From positions 1 to 11,616 of the forward strand of contig CALDMR010000030.1 of the NCBI GenBank assembly GCA_937915065.1: 11,616 bases of DNA. The letters are read 5' to 3'. Shown piece by piece: positions 1-5,564 of the stretch. The notes beneath the pieces are model-generated. The model did not search any database. It had not been told where the DNA came from and saw only the letters and a list, made by a program, of their open reading frames with translations. The stretch comes from an uncultured Clostridia bacterium (GTDB taxonomy: Bacteria > Bacillota > Clostridia > Oscillospirales > Oscillospiraceae). Made by a program: the position numbers and the translations under genes. The first letter of the stretch is position 1. Each line of letters opens with the position of its first letter.

Positions 1-1236
1 CAAGCGGATCAAGTTGACAACCTCCATCATAAAGCTGTCTGGTGTCTTTTGATTGACACGGACATTTAATGTGGGATTATTCATTTGTAGATCTGCTGTG
101 CATTGGAGCATCATGGATGAGAGTTCATTGACGGCGTTTTCTCCGTTTTCGTCTACGCCACCGATGGTTACGCCGCAATAGGAGATATAGCCTGAAAAAA
201 TAGAGGCTGCGCCTTCGGTCACTACATAGATATATTCCGCAAGCTTGATCCAAAGACATTCTAACAATTCTTGGGCCTCTGTTTTTGTAATAGCACCACG
301 TTTCAAATCGGCCTGATAGAACGGGTATAGATACTGATCCGGTCTGGCAATACAGCAAGATTGCTGATTTTCATCTGCCCAAATCATCATCTGTGTAAAC
401 CACACGGCCTGCACGGCCTCATGGAAATTCCTGGGCGCTTCATATGGGGCGCGGCAGGCCTCGGAAATTTTTAACAGCTCTGCCGCCCGCGCAGGATTTG
501 GTGCCAAAGCAGCCAGTTCTTTGGCATATTCTGCATGCCGCAAACACATTACACGGCATGCCTCGCAAGTAATAATAACAGCCTCATAAAAAGTGGCCTG
601 ATCCCAGGTTTGCGGGTCTGTTCGATCCAGTGCGGCCAGGGCAGCTTCGGCTTCTTGCCGCACACCCTTGAAGCCTTTTTTCATTACGATGTTATGATAA
701 CCTACGGACCATTCACCACCGCCAGTGGAAGACTTGGCATCGCTGAATACGATGTTGGTTCCCAAACCAACACTTTTGAGCTCATCGCTCATATTTGCCA
801 TGCAGTAATCCTCCATGGACTTGCCTTTCCAATATGGGATGATTATGTTTTTTAGAGCTGCTTTGGTTTCAGCAGAAATTTGGTAGGGATCTTGAGCTCG
901 AGTGCTCATAGTATCCATCTCGTCTATGATCCACTGGTAGCAAATTTCCGGGCAAACTACAGCTGAACGGTGCTTGGCCCCCTCGGTACCGATGATTAGT
1001 TCATCATTTCCGATGACAAGGGGTTTTTCTCTCATATAAGCTAACAGGGCCTTGGCATGGCGAATCGCCACATCTTCAGCTTCGCTTTCTTGGTATACCC
1101 TGGTATAGATCAGCGCGCGGCAGATGTCCAATTCAGGATCGTTTTTCCAGAACTGATCTCTTAATCGGTTGATGCGGTCTGTTGTTCCGAGTGTCCATTT
1201 TTTGCGATTGACTTTTTTACCTCCGCAACAAGTCAT
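1..1236 (-). CDS. Glycyl radical enzyme (pyruvate formate-lyase-like), N-terminal 412 residues, 3' end outside window
   Basis: Reading the minus strand from an ATG at 1236 gives 412 codons without a stop, running off the left edge. The ATG has a GGAGGT ribosome site six bases upstream. The protein matches the PFL domain of glycyl radical enzymes: GTTDRINRLRDQF near residues 17-29, NDELIIG (77-83), the IIDEMDT and IIPYWKGKS segments (103-109, 131-140), FHEAVQAVWF (271-280), RPDQYLYPFY (298-307), AQELLECLWIKL (321-332) and a TPDSF...LIR segment near the end. These resemble the branch holding choline TMA-lyase, isethionate sulfite-lyase and B12-independent glycerol dehydratase more than PFL itself. 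Family length is about 780-850 residues, so roughly half is missing, including the active-site Cys and C-terminal radical Gly; the substrate cannot be assigned. The visible part is Cys-rich, including CC at 3-4 and 294-295. The enzyme would need a radical-SAM activase, presumably beyond the edge. Confidence 0.9.
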   Translation of the reverse strand, partial: MTCCGGKKVNRKKWTLGTTDRINRLRDQFWKNDPELDICRALIYTRVYQESEAEDVAIRHAKALLAYMREKPLVIGNDELIIGTEGAKHRSAVVCPEICYQWIIDEMDTMSTRAQDPYQISAETKAALKNIIIPYWKGKSMEDYCMANMSDELKSVGLGTNIVFSDAKSSTGGGEWSVGYHNIVMKKGFKGVRQEAEAALAALDRTDPQTWDQATFYEAVIITCEACRVMCLRHAEYAKELAALAPNPARAAELLKISEACRAPYEAPRNFHEAVQAVWFTQMMIWADENQQSCCIARPDQYLYPFYQADLKRGAITKTEAQELLECLWIKLAEYIYVVTEGAASIFSGYISYCGVTIGGVDENGENAVNELSSMMLQCTADLQMNNPTLNVRVNQKTPDSFMMEVVNLIRL

Positions 1237-1261
1237 GACGGTACCTCCAATTCGCATAGCC

Positions 1262-1290
1262 TTGACGTGTTATAGGCTTTCTGGTATAGT
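1262..1290 (+). promoter_or_regulatory. Predicted promoter of the HxlR regulator gene
   Basis: TTGACG (1262-1267), a 17-base spacer, then TATAGT (1285-1290) is a near-consensus vegetative promoter on the plus strand. Transcription would begin near 1297, giving a leader of about 120 nt that runs through the opposing promoter and the palindromes before the start codon at 1416. The two -10 boxes are only ten bases apart, so two polymerases could not occupy both promoters at once. Confidence 0.5.
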
Positions 1291-1291
1291 T

Positions 1292-1313
1292 GATATAAAA
1301 ATTGTACTATATC
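1292..1313. repeat. Inverted repeat GATATA-N10-TATATC over both predicted start sites
   Basis: GATATA at 1292-1297 and its exact reverse complement TATATC at 1308-1313 are separated by ten bases, which include the minus-strand -10 box. The element covers the predicted start sites of both divergent genes, so a protein bound here could shut both off. Short AT-rich arms can occur by chance in this AT-rich gap. Confidence 0.4.
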
Positions 1314-1329
1314 AGAAAAAGATACACAA
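1301..1329 (-). promoter_or_regulatory. Predicted promoter of the glycyl radical enzyme gene
   Basis: On the minus strand a TTGTGT -35 (1329-1324) is followed after exactly 17 bases by TACAAT (1306-1301). The transcript would start near 1294 and give a leader of about 58 nt before the ATG at 1236. Paired AGTATA palindromes lie just upstream of the -35. The -35 is imperfect, so this is a motif-based prediction. Confidence 0.5.
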
Positions 1330-1343
1330 GTACGCAAAAAATA

Positions 1344-1369
1344 TATACTCAGTATAGCGTAGTATACTA
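1344..1369. promoter_or_regulatory. Paired palindromes, candidate operator for the HxlR regulator
   Basis: TATACT-C-AGTATA (1344-1356) is a perfect 13-base palindrome. Four bases on, TAGTATACTA (1360-1369) is a perfect 10-base palindrome. Both contain the same half-sites; AGTATA recurs at 1351 and 1361, exactly ten bases apart, so on one helix face. HxlR-family dimers bind such sites close to their own genes. The pair sits just upstream of the glycyl radical enzyme -35 and inside the regulator's own leader, compatible with activation of the enzyme gene and autorepression. The assignment to this regulator is inference. Confidence 0.5.
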
Positions 1370-1415
1370 TATATGTTTGAAAATACTACAAAATAGCGGC
1401 GGGGAGGCTGTGGAT

Positions 1416-1808
1416 ATGGGGGAAGAACGGGATTTTACGATTGAAGACCAGCTGATTCGTATTCTGTCCAGTAATGCTGATGAAGAAGAGTGTCCTATCC
1501 AGCGGGCGCTGGAACTGCTTGGAGGCAAGTGGCGCACACATATTATTTATGAGCTTTGCATTAAGCCCTGCCGTTTTGGTGAATTAAAAAAGGCAATTCC
1601 TAAAATTACAAGTACTATGCTGACCGCTACGCTGCGGGATTTGGAACACATTGGAATTATACATCGCGAGCAGTTTAACGAAATTCCGCCCCATGTGGAA
1701 TATTCTCTGACGGAAAAGGGGAGGGCGCTGATCCCTGCTTTTTATGAGCTGACCAAATGGGGTGAAAAGTATCTGGATGAAGAGGCTTTTTCGGTAGATG
1801 CAGAATGA
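1416..1808 (+). CDS. HxlR-family winged-helix transcriptional regulator
   Basis: A 130-residue DNA-binding protein. Typical HxlR features are present in order: the N-terminal Cys in CPIQRALELLGGKWR (C26 to R40), a winged helix with RFGELKKAIPKITSTMLTATL (53-73) as recognition region, LRDLEHIGIIHRE (73-85), and PPHVEYSLTEKGRALIPAF (91-109) as wing and following helix. The frame is open from an ATG at 1302, but the ATG at 1416 is chosen because GGAGG (1403-1407) sits eight bases before it and HxlR homology begins soon after. In characterised relatives the conserved N-terminal Cys senses electrophiles or oxidants; C48 and C52 could be partners, which is inference. The divergent glycyl radical enzyme gene is the obvious target. 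Base composition is more AT-rich than the genes from leuA onward. Confidence 0.9.
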   Translation: MGEERDFTIEDQLIRILSSNADEEECPIQRALELLGGKWRTHIIYELCIKPCRFGELKKAIPKITSTMLTATLRDLEHIGIIHREQFNEIPPHVEYSLTEKGRALIPAFYELTKWGEKYLDEEAFSVDAE

Positions 1809-1842
1809 TTGGGAGAAATTAGTTGGCGCATAAAAAGAGATT

Positions 1843-1882
1843 AAAAGGAGCTGCGGCAGATTAGTGTGCCGCAGCTCCTTTT
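1843..1882. terminator. Bidirectional rho-independent terminator between hxlR-type gene and leuA
   Basis: The arms AAAAGGAGCTGCGGCA (1843-1858) and TGCCGCAGCTCCTTTT (1867-1882) are fully complementary with an 8-base loop. The T run follows on the plus strand and the A run gives a U tract on the minus strand, so it can end both the regulator transcript and convergent leuA. Confidence 0.9.
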
Positions 1883-1901
1883 TCGGTTCTATAGTGCGTA
1901 C

Positions 1902-3602
1902 TTATGCGTCTTTGTGCCGGGCCAGCCATGCGCGGTTGATGGCAGAGAGGATCCCGCGCAGGGGGGCCAGGTTGATGTTGTGATCCACACCCACGCCGAA
2001 CACATCCCGGCCGGCTTCATCCCGCAGGTGGATATAGGCCACGGCCATAGAGTCGGAACCATCGGTGATAGCGTGTTCTTTATAGTCCACGAAGGTAAAG
2101 CGATCCATTTTCTGACCGTGGATGGAATTGAAAAATGCGTTGATGGGGCCGTTGCCCTGGCCGGAGACGTCGAAGGTGGTGTCAGTGTGGCGCAGTGTGC
2201 CGCAGAAGCGCACATGGGACTTGCCGTCTTCGCCGGTGGTTTCCTGGAAAGAATGGCGGAGCAGCTCGTAGGGATGTGTTGCGTCGATGTAGTTTTCCTT
2301 GAACAGCTCGAACACACGCTCCGCGGGCAGTTCCTTGCCTACTTTATCGGTTTCCACCTGCACGATGTGGCCGAATTCCGCATGCATGATCTTGGGCAGG
2401 TCATAGCCGAAGTTGTGCTGCATGACGAAGGCGGCGCCGCCCTTGCCGCTCTGGCTGTTGATGCGGATGATGGGTTCATATTCGCGGCCCACATCTGCCG
2501 GGTCGATGGGCAGGTAGGGGATTTCCCAATAGGGGCTCTGACTCTCTTTCATATACTGAGTGCCTTTGTTGATGGCGTCCTGATGGGAACCGGAGAAGGC
2601 GGTGAATACCAACTGGCCCGCATAGGGCTGACGGGGGGGAACCACCATCTTGGTGCAGCGCTCGTACATCTCCTTGATGGCGTTGATCTGGGAGAAATCC
2701 AGCTGGGGATCAACGCCCTGGGTGTACATATTCATGGCCACGGTGACAATGTCCACATTGCCGGTGCGCTCTCCGTTGCCGAACAAGGTGCCTTCCACGC
2801 GCTCTGCGCCGGCCAGCAGCGCCATTTCGGTGGTGGCCACGCCGGTGCCCCGGTCATTATGGGGATGAACGGAAATGATGGCACAGTCACGGGAGGGGAG
2901 ATGGCGGATGAAATATTCGATCTGATCGGCATACTGATTGGGCATGCTGCCCTCCACCGTGGCCGGCAGGTTCAGGATGATCTTGTTTTCCGGGGTGGCG
3001 CCGATGGTTTCGATGACTTTCTGGCAAATCAGGGCAGCGTTGTCCATTTCCGTGCCGGAGAAGCTCTCGGGAGAGTATTCATAGCGCAAATTCATGCCGC
3101 CGGCAATAACCGGTTCGCTCAACTCGCGGATCAGGGCCGCGGCGTCGGTAGCAATTTTGATGATGCCGTCCATTTCGGCGTGGAACACCACCTTGCGCTG
3201 CAGGGTGGAAGTGGAATTATAGAAATGCAGGATCACATTTTTGGCGCCGTCGATGGCTTCAAAGGTCTTTTTGATGAGATGTTCCCGGGCCTGCACCAGC
3301 ACCTGAATGGTCACATCGTCGGGAATCATGTTCCGCTCGATCAGAGTGCGCAGGATTTCGTACTCTGTTTCAGAGGCAGAGGGGAAGCCTACTTCGATCT
3401 CTTTGAAGCCGATTTTCACCAGCGTTTGAAAATACTCCAGCTTTTCTGCCAGATTCATGGGGTCGATCAGGGCCTGGTTGCCGTCGCGCAGATCCACGCT
3501 GCACCAGACAGGGGCGTGGTCGATCACCTTGTCCGGCCAGGTGCGGTCGGGAATCTCCTCGGGATGAAAGGGGATATACTTTTTGCAGCCTTCATACATC
3601 AT
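1902..3602 (-). CDS. leuA: 2-isopropylmalate synthase (alpha-IPMS, LeuA type 2)
   Basis: A 566-residue enzyme that condenses acetyl-CoA with 2-oxoisovalerate to give 2-isopropylmalate, the committed step of leucine synthesis, in the cytoplasm. The N-terminal half is a TIM barrel: VDLRDGNQAL (36-45, with D40 as metal ligand), HPHNDRGTG (246-254, with H246 and H248 as metal ligands) and GTLFGNGERTGNVD (271-284), which supplies the Asn ligand. The C-terminal part, ending in VDHNINLAPLRGILSAINRAW, is the LeuA dimer domain that gives leucine feedback inhibition. Length and the opening YIPFHPEEIPDRTWPDK fit the long form known from Actinobacteria and many Clostridia. The first of two tandem ATGs (3602) is preferred because AAAGGAG lies eight bases upstream. 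No other leu or ilv gene adjoins it, so it is a single-gene unit controlled by the T-box leader. Confidence 0.97.
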   Translation of the reverse strand: MMYEGCKKYIPFHPEEIPDRTWPDKVIDHAPVWCSVDLRDGNQALIDPMNLAEKLEYFQTLVKIGFKEIEVGFPSASETEYEILRTLIERNMIPDDVTIQVLVQAREHLIKKTFEAIDGAKNVILHFYNSTSTLQRKVVFHAEMDGIIKIATDAAALIRELSEPVIAGGMNLRYEYSPESFSGTEMDNAALICQKVIETIGATPENKIILNLPATVEGSMPNQYADQIEYFIRHLPSRDCAIISVHPHNDRGTGVATTEMALLAGAERVEGTLFGNGERTGNVDIVTVAMNMYTQGVDPQLDFSQINAIKEMYERCTKMVVPPRQPYAGQLVFTAFSGSHQDAINKGTQYMKESQSPYWEIPYLPIDPADVGREYEPIIRINSQSGKGGAAFVMQHNFGYDLPKIMHAEFGHIVQVETDKVGKELPAERVFELFKENYIDATHPYELLRHSFQETTGEDGKSHVRFCGTLRHTDTTFDVSGQGNGPINAFFNSIHGQKMDRFTFVDYKEHAITDGSDSMAVAYIHLRDEAGRDVFGVGVDHNINLAPLRGILSAINRAWLARHKDA

Positions 3603-3628
3603 AGAAAAAACTCCTTTCGGGGGGCATG

Positions 3629-3663
3629 AAAAAAACGCCCCCGACTTTTTCAGTCAGGGGCGT
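3629..3663 (-). terminator. T-box-controlled terminator upstream of leuA
   Basis: On the minus strand ACGCCCCTGACT (3663-3652) pairs with AGTCGGGGGCGT (3646-3635) across a 5-base loop, with one G-U pair, followed by seven Ts (3635-3629). Its 5' arm includes the ACGC and CCCT that also close the antiterminator, so the two folds exclude each other. Confidence 0.92.
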
Positions 3664-3895
3664 GTATCTTACGCGTTACCACCCTGGTTCGGCCTGCGGT
3701 TACCCAACAGACCCTCGACGGCCTCCAACAAGGCCCCGGCATATAACGGTGCGTACCGGGCGGCCCTACGCAAATGGTTCGGGCAGCCGGCTCCGGGACC
3801 AGTATCCATCGCATCATTTCCGCTGGCTTGCACCGGCCGCCAGTTCTCTGCAGGAAAGGGGACGCGATCTTTCTTCCCATCATCGCCTTTTCAGA
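3629..3895 (-). promoter_or_regulatory. T-box leader (tRNA-Leu-sensing riboswitch) of leuA
   Basis: The minus strand between the promoter and leuA folds as a T-box. Stem I pairs ATCGCGTC (3868-3861) with GATGCGAT (3815-3808), with the typical AGAGAACTGGC...GCCAGC distal arm (about 3849-3822). After the stem comes GATA then CTG (3802-3800), the specifier position, reading Leu. The T-box is AGGGTGGTAACGCGT (3685-3671). The antiterminator pairs AGGG (3685-3682) with CCCT (3659-3656) and GCGT (3674-3671) with ACGC (3663-3660), leaving the 7-base bulge TGGTAAC that would bind the tRNA NCCA end. Uncharged tRNA-Leu should stabilise this form and allow leuA transcription. The bulge differs from consensus TGGNACC by one base. 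Confidence 0.93.
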
Positions 3896-3903
3896 TTGCA
3901 TTT

Positions 3904-3932
3904 ATCATAAACGAGTGAATTGCGTTTGTCAA
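3904..3932 (-). promoter_or_regulatory. Promoter of the T-box/leuA transcript
   Basis: Minus-strand TTGACA (3932-3927), a 17-base spacer, and TATGAT (3909-3904) make a near-perfect housekeeping promoter. The start near 3897 leaves a leader of about 295 nt, the right size for a T-box. Confidence 0.85.
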
Positions 3933-3988
3933 GAGAAAACCAAAAATCGGCGGAATGAATTTAAAGAGAATAAAAATGCCGGAAGCAG

Positions 3989-4017
3989 TTGCATTTTTGG
4001 CGGTGGTTCGCTACAAT
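3989..4017 (+). promoter_or_regulatory. Predicted promoter of the NSS symporter gene
   Basis: TTGCAT (3989-3994), 17 bases, TACAAT (4012-4017) gives a start near 4024 and a leader of about 60 nt. It is back to back with the leuA promoter, about 60 bp away. The rest of 3933-4082 is AT-rich with no further gene or clear structure. Confidence 0.65.
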
Positions 4018-4082
4018 AAAGCGGATGCCCCGGGAAGAGAGTCCGGCGGCAAGTTTCTGTTTGAGAGAGGTATGAGAGAATC

Positions 4083-5489
4083 ATGGAAAGAGAAAAACTC
4101 GGTTCGCGCCTGGGCTTTATTTTGCTCTCCGCGGGCTGTGCCATCGGTATCGGAAACGTTTGGAAGTTTCCTTACATGGCAGGGCAGTACGGCGGCGCGG
4201 CATTTGTGCTGTTTTATGTGCTGTTTTTGGTGATTTTGGGCCTGCCCATTATGACCATGGAATTTTCCGTGGGCCGTGCCAGTCAGAAAAGTCCGGTGCG
4301 GGCCTATCATGTGCTGGAAAAACCGGGGCAGAAATGGCATATTCATGGCTATCTGTGCCTGATCGGCAATTACCTGCTGATGATGTTTTACACGTCCGTG
4401 GCCGGATGGATGATCCATTACTTTTATCTTACGGCCACCGGAGCCTTTGTGGGAAAAGACGCGGCGGGCGTGGGGGCCATGTTTGGCCAGATGCTGGCCA
4501 ATCCGCTGGTAACCGGCGGATTGATGGTCCTTGTTGTGGTCGTGGGTTTTGTTATCAATTCTTTTGGACTGCAGAAGGGCCTGGAGCGGATTACAAAGAT
4601 CATGATGCTGGCGCTGCTGGCACTGATCATTCTGCTGGCCATTCACAGCCTTACTTTGGATGGAGCGAAAGAGGGCTTGTCCTTCTATCTTTTGCCGGAC
4701 TTTGAACGGATGATGGAAGTGGGACTGGGGGCCACGATCGTGGGCGCTATGAATCAGTCCTTCTTCACCCTGTCCCTGGGTATCGGCGCCATGGCTATTT
4801 TCGGCAGCTACATCAACAAGGATCGGGCCCTGCTGGGCGAGGCGGTCAATGTGGCAGTGCTGGATACCTTTGTGGCCATCACCTCGGGCTTGATCATTTT
4901 CCCCGCCTGCTTCACCTTCGGCGTGCAGGCAGACAGCGGCCCAAACCTGATTTTTATCACGCTGCCCAACGTGTTTAACAACATGGCGCTGGGCCGCCTG
5001 TGGGGCAGTCTGTTCTTTATCTTTATGACCTTTGCGGCCTTTTCTACCATTCTGGCAGTGTTCGAGAATATCATTTCCTGCTGCATGGATCTGACCGGGG
5101 CCAGCCGGAAGAAGGTTGCTCTGGCCAACATCTTTATTGTGATCGCCCTGTCGCTGCCCTGCGTGCTGGGTTATAATCTGCTTTCCGGATTCCAGCCCTT
5201 CGGAGAAGGCAGTGCTGTTCTGGATCTGGAAGATTTCCTGGTGTCCAATATCTGGCTGCCGCTGGGTTCGCTGGTGTATCTGTTGTTCTGTACCTCCCGC
5301 TACGGGTGGGGATGGAAGAACTTTACCCGCGAAGCAAACACAGGCAGCGGTCTGAAGATGAAGGGCAATGCGATGCGGATCTATGCCACTTATATTCTGC
5401 CGCTGATCGTGCTGGCAATTTTCCTGATCGGATTGAACGACAAATTCCACATTGTGGGAGCCATTAGAACCGCCCTCCTGGGGGCATAA
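4083..5489 (+). CDS. Neurotransmitter:sodium symporter (NSS/SNF) family amino-acid transporter
   Basis: A 468-residue membrane protein of the LeuT-fold NSS family, which imports amino acids with sodium. TM1 carries the signature SAGCAIGIGNVWKFPY (16-31), whose broken GIGN centre forms the sodium and substrate sites; GLPIMTMEFSVGR (53-65) ends TM2. TM6 has NQSFFTLSLGIG (224-235) with its unwound SLG. TM8 has FAAFSTILAVFE (317-328), where S321/T322 match sodium-2 ligands. Hydrophobic segments suggest 11 helices, as in the bacterial Tyt1-type members, not the 12 of LeuT. D261 in VLDTFVAI aligns by position with the TM7 acidic residue that replaces chloride in bacterial relatives. The substrate cannot be read from sequence. 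A purine-rich GAGAGAGG lies about 12 bases before the ATG, a weak ribosome site, but TM1 homology fixes this start. Confidence 0.95.
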   Translation: MEREKLGSRLGFILLSAGCAIGIGNVWKFPYMAGQYGGAAFVLFYVLFLVILGLPIMTMEFSVGRASQKSPVRAYHVLEKPGQKWHIHGYLCLIGNYLLMMFYTSVAGWMIHYFYLTATGAFVGKDAAGVGAMFGQMLANPLVTGGLMVLVVVVGFVINSFGLQKGLERITKIMMLALLALIILLAIHSLTLDGAKEGLSFYLLPDFERMMEVGLGATIVGAMNQSFFTLSLGIGAMAIFGSYINKDRALLGEAVNVAVLDTFVAITSGLIIFPACFTFGVQADSGPNLIFITLPNVFNNMALGRLWGSLFFIFMTFAAFSTILAVFENIISCCMDLTGASRKKVALANIFIVIALSLPCVLGYNLLSGFQPFGEGSAVLDLEDFLVSNIWLPLGSLVYLLFCTSRYGWGWKNFTREANTGSGLKMKGNAMRIYATYILPLIVLAIFLIGLNDKFHIVGAIRTALLGA

Positions 5490-5494
5490 GCACA

Positions 5495-5545
5495 GGCCGT
5501 TGCACCTTTATCCCGGACGCCCGGGACATCCCGCTTGGAACGGCC
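5495..5545 (+). repeat. Nested inverted repeats between symporter and lipoprotein genes
   Basis: GGCCGTT (5495-5501) is the reverse complement of AACGGCC (5539-5545). Inside is a perfect hairpin TCCCGG-ACGC-CCGGGA (5511-5526). No T run follows, so it is unlikely to stop transcription by itself. It may be a processing or stability element between two co-transcribed genes. Confidence 0.6.
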
Positions 5546-5564
5546 CATGAGAAAGGAAAGAATT

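Noticed and set aside
535..855. Open frames at 535-855 (plus) and 125-358 (minus) as separate genes
   Set aside because: Both lie within the continuous 412-codon glycyl radical enzyme frame and show no family features of their own.
1..1236. The first gene as a broken or frameshifted pseudogene
   Set aside because: The minus strand reads through 412 codons without interruption; it is only cut by the window edge.
1302..1415. Longer N-terminus for the HxlR regulator starting at 1302
   Set aside because: The extension is encoded by the palindromic AT-rich promoter region, has no ribosome site, and the homologous part starts after the well-placed ATG at 1416.
1866..3629. A 587-codon open frame on the plus strand
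   Set aside because: It is antisense to leuA, whose motifs and length are unmistakable. Its protein is His/Gly/Asp-rich with no family resemblance, and it starts inside the terminator.
3583..4019. Several small overlapping open frames between leuA and the symporter
   Set aside because: They cover the T-box leader, whose paired stems, T-box motif, terminator and promoter explain the sequence.
4011..5450. A 479-codon open frame on the minus strand
   Set aside because: It mirrors the symporter gene; its Gln/His-rich product is what reverse-reading membrane-protein codons gives, and no ribosome site is seen.
5511..5526. TCCCGGACGCCCGGGA hairpin as a terminator for the symporter gene
   Set aside because: No T run follows the stem, and the next gene has no separate promoter that I could find.
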